DNA of 64,000 nucleotides from CAYMCO01 sp964388955 (lineage in GTDB: Bacteria; Chloroflexota; Anaerolineae; Anaerolineales; E44-bin32), in assembly GCA_964388955.1 (NCBI GenBank), contig CAYMCO010000001.1, positions 124,001 through 188,000 on the forward strand, given 5' to 3'. The notes beneath the pieces were generated by a model. The model was not told the origin of the DNA and ran no database searches. It was given only the letters and a program-made list of their open reading frames with translations. Within the stretch, counting starts at the first letter, position 1; the number at the start of each line of letters is the position of its first letter. This document shows positions 7,875 through 15,874 of the stretch, piece after piece. Position numbers and translations under genes: made by a program.

Positions 7875-8690
7875 CTAGTCTGATGGTGAGCATGGGCGCA
7901 GGATCCACTGCTGACAGATTTGATCCATCGTTCCGTCTGCGAACATCTCCTGCATCGCCCAGTTGACAGGCGCCAGCAAATCGCTCTTTGGTGGGAATGG
8001 AAACGCCAGCAGCTCACCGCTTGAGACCGACATGGCGATCTTCAACTCACCTGGGTTCTCTCCCATGAAGCCGATCGCCGCCACCTCGTCGATGATCACG
8101 CTGTCAACGTCACCCGCCAGGAGAGCCACCACCGGGAGGTCGTATTGCTCATAGCTGACAACACGATCTTCTCCAAACAGCCGGATGGCGGCTTCCTCAT
8201 TCGTGGTGCCAATCTGGGTCGAGATCGTGACATCGGATGCCGTCAGGCTTTCGATGTCATTGAAGTCCGGTCGCGACTCGTCCGCGCGCACAAGGATCAC
8301 CTGACCGTATTCCACATAGGGATCGCTGAAGTCAACGACGAGAGAACGGGGCAGGTTGAGCGTGATTCCATCCATGCCCATATCATATTCGCCCCCGGCC
8401 ATCGCCTCCAACCAGCCCTCCCAGGCGGCCTCCACGAACACGGGAGTGCAGTTCAGCCGTCTACAAAGCTCACGGCCAACATCGTAGTCCCAGCCGATGC
8501 CCTCGCCGTTTTCATCCAGGGAATTGAACGGCGGGTAGGCGTTCTCCACCATGATGCGAACTTCCCGGCCGCCCAAATCCGTCATCGATGCTTCGGGCGC
8601 TTGCGCAGCTTGCGGGGTGGCCGCGGGTGCGCAGGATGCAAGCAGCAAAGCGACACCCAACAGCAGCGGTAAGATTGCGGTCTTTCTCAT
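7875..8690 (-). CDS. polar amino acid ABC transporter substrate-binding lipoprotein
   Basis: 271 residues. The start is the ATG at 8690 (MRKTAILPLLLG), preceded by GAGGATG. The N-terminus is a lipoprotein signal with lipobox LASC, followed by an Ala/Pro/Gln linker. The mature part is a type 2 periplasmic binding protein (SBP_bac_3): YPPFNSLDENGEGIGWDYDVGRELC, then GGEYDMGMDG, then DFSDPYVEYGQVILVR and TISTQIGTTNEE. It captures an amino acid outside the membrane and delivers it to the permease at 6892. Cytoplasm-side partners follow on the same strand. Confidence 0.92.
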   Translation of the reverse strand: MRKTAILPLLLGVALLLASCAPAATPQAAQAPEASMTDLGGREVRIMVENAYPPFNSLDENGEGIGWDYDVGRELCRRLNCTPVFVEAAWEGWLEAMAGGEYDMGMDGITLNLPRSLVVDFSDPYVEYGQVILVRADESRPDFNDIESLTASDVTISTQIGTTNEEAAIRLFGEDRVVSYEQYDLPVVALLAGDVDSVIIDEVAAIGFMGENPGELKIAMSVSSGELLAFPFPPKSDLLAPVNWAMQEMFADGTMDQICQQWILRPCSPSD

Positions 8691-8923
8691 TTCATCCTCC
8701 TCTTGTCCAAGCCACAAACAGCAATCAGATTGGAATCTACAAGCAAGAGATCAATCCCTCCTCACCTCCTTATGTTTCGGCCCATGGACCGCAGGTCAAC
8801 CCCATCCGCCATGAAAGTTCTGCCCAGTGAAGAATAGCCTCGCTTTGGCCGAAGTGCAAGCGCGCCGGAAGGGTGTGTTCCATTTCAGGGGGGGCGGCTG
8901 CTTGAGAGTGAATGTACGGCGCA

Positions 8924-9045
8924 CCTCTCGATACACCTCGCGGTTTCACCACTCGGCACTCGAGATGCGCCTCCCCACCATCGGAACGTGCGAAGCAGGC
9001 CGCATCTCGAGCAGCGGTGAGCGGAGCGAGGCGTGTATCGAGAGG
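8924..9045. repeat. pair of 45-bp elements in inverted orientation
   Basis: The left copy (8924-8969) begins CCTCTCGATACAC and ends CTCGAGATGCG. The right copy (9001-9045) is its reverse complement with a few changes in the middle (TCACC is shared). The two could fold into one long imperfect hairpin with a 31-base loop. It looks like a REP-type intergenic element. It lies in the 515-base gap between the binding-protein gene and the LCP-like gene. The rest of that gap (8691-8923 and 9046-9205) shows no gene I can support. Confidence 0.7.
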
Positions 9046-9205
9046 CCCGGCCTGTGTTGTAGACAGGGTGCGGCAGGTACGAGTCTGCCGTGTCAGATCG
9101 CCCCCCAGGATGGAACGCGCCCCGCCGGAAGCAGGGCCGAAACCAATTTCAGGGGCCAAGCATATGCCGGCGGCCGTGCCCGGGCACCGATCTGCACAGC
9201 ACGGC

Positions 9206-9970
9206 CTACTCCTGGCCGAGCAGCTGCATGTGGACACGTTCAGGATTGATCGGGAGCATCGCGCTCAAGTTGGCAACCAAACTGACAGCGGGGAGAGAAC
9301 TATACGCGTGTTCTGGGATCTGCTCCAACAGGGGGGTGATGTCCGGAGTAGACCCGAGCGTGGCCGTCCGCTCGATCAAGTCCTGCAGCATACTCGCCTG
9401 CTTCGCCAGCATCTTCTCGGATTGATCCGCAAGCCGGCCTATGCTCCCGGCCGCCTGCATGCCGGTCATCGTCTCGGAGCCATCCAAACTGACGCCGCCC
9501 AGAAAGTCAATCAGATCTGCGAAGGCGATAGGGTCTAGGACGACCACAACGTCAGGCCGCATTGGGAGCGCATCGATGAACGCAGGGGCCACATCTCCCC
9601 CTTCAGACCATCCAAAAGCCTGCCGCAGGCTCGGGGTGCGCGCCCCCTCAGGTCTCCAATCAACGGGAAAGCCAAAAAGATAGAGGTCCCGGCCGGGAGG
9701 CCGATAGGTCGCCAACCACACGGCAAGGAGATCCGCTTGGTTTGAGAACAGCTCCTCCGACCCCAAGACGAGCACCACGATCTGATCCTCTTCACCGGAG
9801 AAGGGCAGAGAATCACCCAGCGCCGGAGGGCTCTCCGTTCCCAGGGCGGGGAGGTCTTCCCTCTCCTGGGTCGCCAACACGCTGAGCACGCCCGCGGCAA
9901 AGCAGATCGCCACCACCGCACCAGCAAGCAGAATGCGTGATACTCGGGAAGACCGCCGTTCGTGATTCAT
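9206..9970 (-). CDS. divergent LytR-CpsA-Psr (LCP)-like exported protein
   Basis: 254 residues. One N-terminal membrane anchor (ILLAGAVVAICFAAGVLSVLA, about 13-33) places the rest outside the cell. The domain pattern follows LCP proteins: a strand with QIVVLVLGSEELFSNQADLLAVWLA (the usual SDT region), an FGFPVDW segment where LCP proteins have a SIPRD motif, and VVVLDPIAFADLIDFLGGVSLDG, a close match to the LCP core. The conserved arginines that hold the lipid pyrophosphate are not evident, so activity as a wall-polymer ligase is doubtful. A promoter lies just upstream. Confidence 0.6.
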   Translation of the reverse strand: MNHERRSSRVSRILLAGAVVAICFAAGVLSVLATQEREDLPALGTESPPALGDSLPFSGEEDQIVVLVLGSEELFSNQADLLAVWLATYRPPGRDLYLFGFPVDWRPEGARTPSLRQAFGWSEGGDVAPAFIDALPMRPDVVVVLDPIAFADLIDFLGGVSLDGSETMTGMQAAGSIGRLADQSEKMLAKQASMLQDLIERTATLGSTPDITPLLEQIPEHAYSSLPAVSLVANLSAMLPINPERVHMQLLGQE

Positions 9971-10302
9971 GGATGCGTAAGCCCCCGGATTCTACCCTGG
10001 GCGCCAAGCCCACGCAATTAACGGTGCGGGCGGGATGCTTCCAGGTGATTCTTGCGCTGGCAAGGCTGGACAGTCAATCCCGGCAAGCCCGGTGCTCCCC
10101 GGTTGGTCAGAATCCCGCTGCTTCTGTGGATCTGACCGGCGGTCGAATTCGGATACTCTGCGGGGGTGGCAGGCTCCTTCCTGGAAGCGTTTCCGCCCCC
10201 ACCCGGATTCCCTCCCGGGATGCGAGCGGGCTCCGTTCATTATCTCGCAGACGTTATTGTGCAGCGGGAACAAGTGGCAAGAAAAGTAGGGTGAAGGGAA
10301 TG
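9971..10302. other. intergenic region, no gene seen
   Basis: 332 bases between the LCP-like gene and the end of the ftsZ block. Apart from the promoter at 9989-10017 and the hairpin at its right edge I see no gene, tRNA or repeat. Confidence 0.5.
9989..10017 (-). promoter_or_regulatory. promoter of the LCP-like gene
   Basis: On the minus strand: TTGCGT, a 17-base spacer and TAGAAT. The predicted start site is about 12 bases before the ATG at 9970, leaving a very short leader without a clear ribosome site. Confidence 0.55.
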
Positions 10303-10320
10303 GCCCTCTCAAGGGAGGGC
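10303..10320 (-). terminator. hairpin at the end of the ftsZ block
   Basis: On the minus strand GCCCTC and GAGGGC pair around CCTTGA, which contains the stop codon of the last gene. A pyrimidine-rich run (CATTCCCTTCACCCTACTTTT) follows. A short stem, so a weak terminator at best. Confidence 0.4.
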
Positions 10321-10530
10321 GAGCCTGCCAAACAGCCGTCCCAACATGAACGCCGCCAATCCCGCCGCCGTGTAGGGGACATATGGCAGGATGCGGGCAA
10401 GGCCGGCTCGGTACTGGAGAGCAAGAGCAAGCAGGTGGGCGCTCAGCCGCCAGAACGCGCGGGTCAGGGCATCGCGAAGGAGCACAGCCAGTACGATCCA
10501 TTGGCTTGCGATGGAGGGTCTGGATCTCAT
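10309..10530 (-). CDS. small membrane protein, unknown function
   Basis: 73 residues from the ATG at 10530, 12 bases after the stop of the upstream small gene. A TTG two codons earlier is also possible. It has a basic N-terminus (MRSRPSIASQW), two hydrophobic stretches (about 12-25 and 45-62) and a basic end. No family was recognised and there is no strong ribosome site. Its position directly behind ftsZ and the 74-aa gene, and the hairpin at its end, support it as the last gene of the block. Confidence 0.42.
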   Translation of the reverse strand: MRSRPSIASQWIVLAVLLRDALTRAFWRLSAHLLALALQYRAGLARILPYVPYTAAGLAAFMLGRLFGRLALP

Positions 10531-10542
10531 GGCCAAGGGCGC

Positions 10543-10767
10543 CTATTTGGAGGAGCTCATGCGCAGGATGCCCCCGTTCTCATCGGCCACCACGCGCACC
10601 ACTCTATTGATCTTCCGGCCCCCGGGCAGATCCGCCTGGGCTTTGAAGGTGAGTTCAAAACGCTCGCTCTTTCCAGATTGGCGGCGCACCGACGGCTGGG
10701 CGCCCTTCATTTCCGGATACGTCTTCACCACCTGACGCCGGATCTTCGAAATCAGTCGATCATCCAC
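10543..10767 (-). CDS. small protein resembling the C-terminal domain of the clan CD protease at 13256-15874
   Basis: 74 residues, 19 bases after ftsZ on the same strand. Soluble, with an N-terminal helix (LISKIRRQVVKTYPEM) and a beta-rich C-terminal half. By eye it aligns with residues about 782-872 of the upstream protease. Shared elements are R..V....P.M near the start, R.Q, a TF strand, then G.R....R and V..D..GG..L.....S at the end. I infer a stand-alone copy of that domain, perhaps a regulator or substrate of the same system. No database family was recognised. Confidence 0.72.
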   Translation of the reverse strand: MDDRLISKIRRQVVKTYPEMKGAQPSVRRQSGKSERFELTFKAQADLPGGRKINRVVRVVADENGGILRMSSSK

Positions 10768-10786
10768 CCAGAATGCTCCTTGCCGC

Positions 10787-11914
10787 CTAACCTGACTTCA
10801 AACGCCGGCGCAGAAAGGTCGGCAGGTCAAGGTCGTCTTGCTCGGGGGAAGGGCGGGACCGTTCCTCCGGGGCAAAGGCCCCCGCATCTGAGACGAGGGC
10901 GGGGGGCACCGGCTTTCCGCCCAGCCCGGTCACGATCAGGATGACCTGAACCCGGCCGAGCATGGAGTCGTCGGTCGTGGCGCCGAGAATCACGTCGGCT
11001 TCGGGGTCCATCCCCTTGCGCAGCGTGGTGATGGCCTCACCGACCTCAAACAAGGTGAGATCTTCGCCCCCGGTGAAATGCACCAAGGCGCCCCCGGCAT
11101 TCTCGAGACTATCCATGGCCAGCAGGGGATGGTTGACGGCCTGGTGGATGGCTTGGATCGCCTTGTCTCCTCCTTCTCCCAGGCCGATGGACATGAGGGC
11201 CCCGCCCCCGTTCAGCATCAAATTGCGCACGTGCGCGAAGTCCACGTTGATCAACCCCGGCTTCGTCACCAATTCCGACACCGTTTGTACGCCTTGGCGA
11301 AGCACATCGTCTGCAACCCGAAATGCCACCTCCAGGCTCAAGTCGTGGGGGACCACCTCCAACAGCCGATCGTTGGGCACACATATCAAGGTGTGACTGT
11401 GGGGCTGCAGCCGCCGCACACCTTGGAGCGCGGTCTTTGCCCTGCGCCCCATTTCGAAGGAGAATGGCATGGTGACAATTGACACGACCACCGCGCCGAG
11501 TTCGGCTGCGATTTCAGCCGCTACCGGAGCGGATCCCGTCCCCGTGCCGCCTCCCATGCCGGCGGTAATGAACACCAGATCGGCCCCCCGTAGTGCCTTG
11601 GCGATATCCTGCCTGCTCTCCTTGGCTGCGCTCTCGCCGATCATCGGATCCCCTCCCGCGCCCAGTCCTCGGGTGATGTGGGGGCCGAGGACGATGTGAG
11701 TGGGAGCCAAGCTGGAGCGGAGCGCCTGCCGGTCGGTGTTTGCTGCGATGAAATCGACGTCCGTCAGGCCGAGTTCGATCATACGATTTACGGCGTTGGA
11801 CCCGCCGCCTCCCAATCCGAGCACTTTAATGCATGGGATGGCAATGGCGGAGTCGATCTCCTGGCTGACTGTCTGGGGAGCCGCATTCGGATCTGCGTAT
11901 TCGAACATAGTCAT
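10787..11914 (-). CDS. ftsZ: cell division GTPase FtsZ
   Basis: 375 residues, normal length. The nucleotide loop is VLGLGGGGSNAVNRM, the tubulin signature GGGTGTGSAP is at residues 121-130, and the T7 loop is GLINVDFAHVRNLM. The C-terminal tail ends LDLPTFLRRRLKSG, the conserved peptide that binds FtsA and other division proteins. It polymerises with GTP at mid-cell to form the Z ring. It sits outside a dcw cluster: the upstream neighbours are the TIM-barrel, protease and TPR genes, and no ftsA, ftsQ or mur gene is visible. The start at MTMFEY follows a weak GGAGATG site. Confidence 0.96.
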   Translation of the reverse strand: MTMFEYADPNAAPQTVSQEIDSAIAIPCIKVLGLGGGGSNAVNRMIELGLTDVDFIAANTDRQALRSSLAPTHIVLGPHITRGLGAGGDPMIGESAAKESRQDIAKALRGADLVFITAGMGGGTGTGSAPVAAEIAAELGAVVVSIVTMPFSFEMGRRAKTALQGVRRLQPHSHTLICVPNDRLLEVVPHDLSLEVAFRVADDVLRQGVQTVSELVTKPGLINVDFAHVRNLMLNGGGALMSIGLGEGGDKAIQAIHQAVNHPLLAMDSLENAGGALVHFTGGEDLTLFEVGEAITTLRKGMDPEADVILGATTDDSMLGRVQVILIVTGLGGKPVPPALVSDAGAFAPEERSRPSPEQDDLDLPTFLRRRLKSG

Positions 11915-11933
11915 CTCCTACGATATGAAGGTA

Positions 11934-13205
11934 TCAGTTGGGGTTGCCCGATTCCGGGAAGCTCCCGCTGGTAATCCCATTCAAGATCGGGCGTGGAAGC
12001 CGCTGCACCTCGCAGCCTGCCTCGCGTAAGCCGCGCAAGGTGCGTTCGGAAATCACATCACTGTCCGCTGCAACCGTCACCCTGCGGGCAAAGCGAGCTT
12101 CCAGCGGGGAGAAGCCGACGACGGGTTTAGCACTGTACACAAGATCCCCCAGTGTGCTCCAGCTCTTTCGAAAATCGGCCGAAGGTGGGGCCGCCAACAG
12201 CACATAGTGCTCGAGCGGTTTTCCTTCCCCAAGAGGAGGGTGTGTGGGCAGGGATCCAACGTAGTCTCGCATATGCGAGACAACACCCCGGGGCGCATCA
12301 AGATCGGGGAACCAAGCCAGATCACTGTCTTCATCTTCGGAGGCGAGAAGATAGAAGTTGAAATTCTGCAGGGCCCGGTTGATTCTTCCCCCTTCCAACA
12401 TGCGCGCCACTGCCACGGCGGTCTCGCCGAGCGGGTCCGGGCCAAATGCGAGTTTAGATTCGCCGCCTTTCGCCCGGGCGTCGCCGGCGATGGTGATCAT
12501 CGGGGCGATGTGCTCGATGGCTGCTTCGCTGATGGCGGCATACCAATCTGCGATATGCAGCCCTCTATGGTCCTGGCATCCTGGAGGCGTGTAATACGGA
12601 CAGGCATCTGGCCAACGCTGGGGCCCGCCCGAGCCCCAGTCCAGCGACTTGCCGTCTGCCCAGGCGTACAGACCCAACGTCAGGTCGTGGAGCAGGCTCT
12701 GTTTCCCCCTCCGCTTGATGCTGCGCAGCGCGGTCTCCAGGAAGGAGGTGTCCCAATAATCGCCTGCTGGTTCGAGCGGTGGAAACACAGGCGAAAGGCC
12801 GGCCGTCTGTTGTGCCAGCAGGAAGGGAAGCAGGTGATCCACAAAGCGCTCCACGAGCCCCTGCCGGCCCCAATCGCTCGATTCCCAGCTGGCCCGCATA
12901 TTGGGCCGATCAAATAGGACAACATAGCGGACACCCCAACGGGCGTATATTTCGAACAAGGGCGAGAGATCGAGTGGCCTCAAGCTCCCGATTTGCAGGG
13001 GAAGGTGGACGATCGGCTCGACGCCCGCCTCAAGCAGTCCACGCAAGAACCCCTCGGGGATGGCTCGTCTCTGTCCCGCACGCACCGTCAACCAGCTGGC
13101 TCCGAGGGAGGTCAGGATTGGAATCCAGCGGCGCAAGTCCTCTTGGGTGAAGTGCTGATCATCCGGGTAGTAGTAGTAGCCGAGCCGGGGGTTGGCCCTC
13201 GCCAT
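11934..13205 (-). CDS. putative TIM-barrel (glycosidase-like) protein of unknown activity
   Basis: 423 residues, starting at MARANPRLG with GGAGAGG seven bases upstream; the open frame extends further but without a ribosome site. The pattern of strands (LGYYYYP, ASWLTVRAG, VEPIVHLPL, VRYVVLFDRPNM, then IAPMITIAGDARAKGGE) suggests a beta/alpha barrel such as a glycoside hydrolase or a sugar-binding relative. There is no signal peptide, so it acts in the cytoplasm. The C-terminal 80 residues form a separate Rossmann-like or receiver-like half (VVGFSPLEARFARRVTVAADSDVI). It lies 19 bases upstream of ftsZ. I recognise no named family. Confidence 0.68.
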   Translation of the reverse strand: MARANPRLGYYYYPDDQHFTQEDLRRWIPILTSLGASWLTVRAGQRRAIPEGFLRGLLEAGVEPIVHLPLQIGSLRPLDLSPLFEIYARWGVRYVVLFDRPNMRASWESSDWGRQGLVERFVDHLLPFLLAQQTAGLSPVFPPLEPAGDYWDTSFLETALRSIKRRGKQSLLHDLTLGLYAWADGKSLDWGSGGPQRWPDACPYYTPPGCQDHRGLHIADWYAAISEAAIEHIAPMITIAGDARAKGGESKLAFGPDPLGETAVAVARMLEGGRINRALQNFNFYLLASEDEDSDLAWFPDLDAPRGVVSHMRDYVGSLPTHPPLGEGKPLEHYVLLAAPPSADFRKSWSTLGDLVYSAKPVVGFSPLEARFARRVTVAADSDVISERTLRGLREAGCEVQRLPRPILNGITSGSFPESGNPN

Positions 13206-13255
13206 GGCCTCTCCTTCCTTGAATGGGATAGTGTGCAAGTTCGATGCCACGACTC

Positions 13256-15874
13256 TCAGCGGGATACGGCGAGTTTGAGCATTTTCCCCCCGCTGTCGAC
13301 CGTCAAGCGGGCAAAGTGCGCATGCCTGCGAGGACCTTCTTGAACGTGTTTCTCGAAGGTAACCACCACGGTGTTAGGGCGTGCGGAGGAGCCCTCTTTC
13401 CCCCCCAGTTGATGCGTGGGGCATCGGTGCCCTTCGCCCTCACAGACGTGGAATTGGGGGCGGATGCGGCATACTGAGTCGGACATTCCGGGCAGGTAGC
13501 GGGCGACGATGGCGCGCGCAGCTTCGATGCTGATGGCCTCCCGCCGATCGTCTGATGAGCACTGGCCCCCCAGCGCGCATGTGGTATTCAACTCCCCTGG
13601 TCGGCGGCTGGAACGGATGATCCCTTTGTGACGGCGGCCCGGCGCGTCTGAAAATGGGGCGAAAAGCGGATCACCAAACAACACGAAGGAGATCAGAGTC
13701 TTCTGGTCCTCCCCATCCAGGTAGCCCTGGCGACGATTCATCTCCGTCACCAATCCCAACTTCGCGCGGCGAAGCGCCTCTCCGACAGGGAGGGAGGCGC
13801 GAACGTTCTGCCAAAGCCCCCGGCCCAAAAGGTCAGCGGCGATCAGCGGCGGGGTGACAGCCCCATAGGAGATCTTGGTGGATCCGATGAAGGCCTGGGT
13901 CCCCGATTGCATGAACTTCAGGCAGAGCGAGCTGTCACTCGTCTTGCCGAAGGGGTTGGCTCCATAGCACGCCTCCGAATAGACAACGCGGGGTGCGCGC
14001 CCGCCATCGACGACATCCCGGGGTTCGAGTGCGATGGGAAATTCCAAAGGATACCCCTCGTCACGCAGGGGATCCCGCTGCCCAAACCATTCGGGCTCGT
14101 CTTCCAGGCCATGGAGATTGAAATAGGAGAAGCGGGTCGGCCGGAAGGCGACGGAGGGGAGGCGACCGGCTTCCGTGGGCGGGGAGGTGATGAGTTCCCT
14201 GGGCTCTCCAATGGAACGGAAGACAGCCATGGACGCCTTCCGCCAGATGCTCGCGCTGTATCCGAGCGCTTCCCTATTCCGCTGCAGCAAGCCGCCAAAG
14301 CGCATGCGCAGCCAGCATTGCAGCCGGACAAAGATGCTCGAGAAATGCGCCTCTGCTGCGTGATGTCGCGCCGAACGATCCAACAGATCGACGATGAGCT
14401 CAGGGTTGTTGTCCGAGGGCAATCGGCCCACCGGCCACTCCGGGATGAAGTAGTTCTCATCGGTGATGGAGTACGGGTTGTCGGAGGGGATGGCGTCATC
14501 GTCATCGTCCACCGGATTGGGGAGCATGTGGAACGGGACGATGCGGTGTCCACCGACGATGAGCACCGCGCCCACCATCTCCCCTCGTCGCTTCAAGGAT
14601 GAGTCAAGGTCGGCGAGCCGCAGCTTCACCTGCCAGGCATTCGCTGGATCGACGGGCGATAGGTCGAAGGCTTTCAGGGTTCCTGGATCGTCGACGTAGA
14701 TCTTGTACGCTCTCCACTTCGGCCGTTTTCCAACGGCGGCGATCAGGCGGCCCACTGCGGCGTCGATCCGGTTGAAGCCGGCCTCAGAAAAGGCCTGGAG
14801 CAAACGGGTTCGCGAGGAGAGGACCACGTATGCTGGTATGCGATTCTCCTCATCGCCCCTTCGGGTCACCGGTTCGATCGGCGTCGAAAGCGGATTCGAA
14901 CCGGATCCTCCTTCTGCGCGCCCAGCGTTGAAGTCCGGGTTGGCGCTGGCGTAGGCATCCCCCGAATCCGGTCCACGAAAGGCCTCCCACGGCTCCGGAG
15001 TGGGCAACGACGATTCCGGATCCGCAGTTCGACCTGCGGCTCTTGGGGAAGGGGAAGGACGCTTGATCCCTACTCTCGCCCTCGCAGAGGGGCGGCGGCC
15101 GGGGAGACGGTTCTCGCCCATTGCGATGTGCACTTTGGCTGGAACGGGGCGGCTGAGGTCGGCGAGCATCACCTTTGGCCAAAGATCTTGATACGGGTGA
15201 TCCGGGCCCAGCACCTCGCGTGCAATGCGACCTTGGCTGTCCTCGGCCGCTGCCTGATGCAGATACTCAACCGCCCGGCTTCCTTCCCCTTTGGCGAGCA
15301 TCTCACGCGCCATGTAGAGCCTGAAGGGGATCGCTTCGGGCCAACGATCGTGGCCCGATCGTGCGATCGCGAAAGCCGCTGAGACATCACCAGTCTCCAT
15401 GAGCGCGCCCACGAGCACAAGTGTGGGCAAGGGGATTGTCACCTCTGCACTCACGCCCTTGCGAGCGGATTCCGCCGCATCGTCAGGTTGGCCGTGCCGC
15501 AGCGCCTGCAGTGCGTTCGCCATCGCGCCGACCCAGGCCGGCTGGCCCTCGGCGGTCGGCAGTCTGCCTTTGAGCGCGTAGTAGCAGGCGGAGTAGATCA
15601 CCCCGGCATTGGGATCGCCGATCATCTGGCTGGCATTGGAAAGCACCTCGTAGGCACGCGCGTGGGCTGGATCGGCGATGATCAAGCGCTTTAGACGCTT
15701 GGCTGCTGTCTCTGCAGCACCCTGGGCGAGTTCGGTTTCGGCCAGCAGCAGCTGCATTTCGAGATCACCGGGCCAGCTGGCGAGCCAGTCGATAGCGACG
15801 GCGTGCGCGAAATCCAGCCTCCCCACCAGGTGGGACGCGTTCATCAAATCGATGCAGGCTTTGCGACTGATCAT
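13256..15874 (-). CDS. cytoplasmic TPR protein with clan CD (gingipain/caspase-fold) protease domain
   Basis: 872 residues from MISRKAC, whose ATG overlaps the stop of the giant TPR gene as ATGA. Residues about 1-240 are TPR-like helices. A Pro/Arg/Ser-rich linker runs from 250 to 345. The protease core (about 345-745) has VLIVGGHRIVP and ENYFIPEWPVGRLP. The catalytic pair is H588 in YFNLHG and C636 in VVYSEACYGAN, and the core closes with VLFGDP (731-736), the usual end of the C25 core. This order fits peptidase C25 relatives. There is no signal peptide, unlike secreted gingipains. A Cys-rich segment (766-818) and a small C-terminal domain (about 782-872) follow. The target is unknown. Confidence 0.82.
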   Translation of the reverse strand: MISRKACIDLMNASHLVGRLDFAHAVAIDWLASWPGDLEMQLLLAETELAQGAAETAAKRLKRLIIADPAHARAYEVLSNASQMIGDPNAGVIYSACYYALKGRLPTAEGQPAWVGAMANALQALRHGQPDDAAESARKGVSAEVTIPLPTLVLVGALMETGDVSAAFAIARSGHDRWPEAIPFRLYMAREMLAKGEGSRAVEYLHQAAAEDSQGRIAREVLGPDHPYQDLWPKVMLADLSRPVPAKVHIAMGENRLPGRRPSARARVGIKRPSPSPRAAGRTADPESSLPTPEPWEAFRGPDSGDAYASANPDFNAGRAEGGSGSNPLSTPIEPVTRRGDEENRIPAYVVLSSRTRLLQAFSEAGFNRIDAAVGRLIAAVGKRPKWRAYKIYVDDPGTLKAFDLSPVDPANAWQVKLRLADLDSSLKRRGEMVGAVLIVGGHRIVPFHMLPNPVDDDDDAIPSDNPYSITDENYFIPEWPVGRLPSDNNPELIVDLLDRSARHHAAEAHFSSIFVRLQCWLRMRFGGLLQRNREALGYSASIWRKASMAVFRSIGEPRELITSPPTEAGRLPSVAFRPTRFSYFNLHGLEDEPEWFGQRDPLRDEGYPLEFPIALEPRDVVDGGRAPRVVYSEACYGANPFGKTSDSSLCLKFMQSGTQAFIGSTKISYGAVTPPLIAADLLGRGLWQNVRASLPVGEALRRAKLGLVTEMNRRQGYLDGEDQKTLISFVLFGDPLFAPFSDAPGRRHKGIIRSSRRPGELNTTCALGGQCSSDDRREAISIEAARAIVARYLPGMSDSVCRIRPQFHVCEGEGHRCPTHQLGGKEGSSARPNTVVVTFEKHVQEGPRRHAHFARLTVDSGGKMLKLAVSR

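Noticed and set aside
8770..9237. Open frames on both strands in the 8.7-9.2 kb gap
   Set aside because: They cross the inverted repeat, have unusual composition and no ribosome site.
9971..10302. Possible tRNA or small RNA (GC-rich helices, GGTCGAATTCG)
   Set aside because: No cloverleaf could be completed and the T-loop-like sequence has no matching stems.
13256..15874. Membership of a type III-E CRISPR (TPR-CHAT) system
   Set aside because: No cas gene or CRISPR array is present in the window, and the core ends in FGDP as in C25 rather than CHAT.
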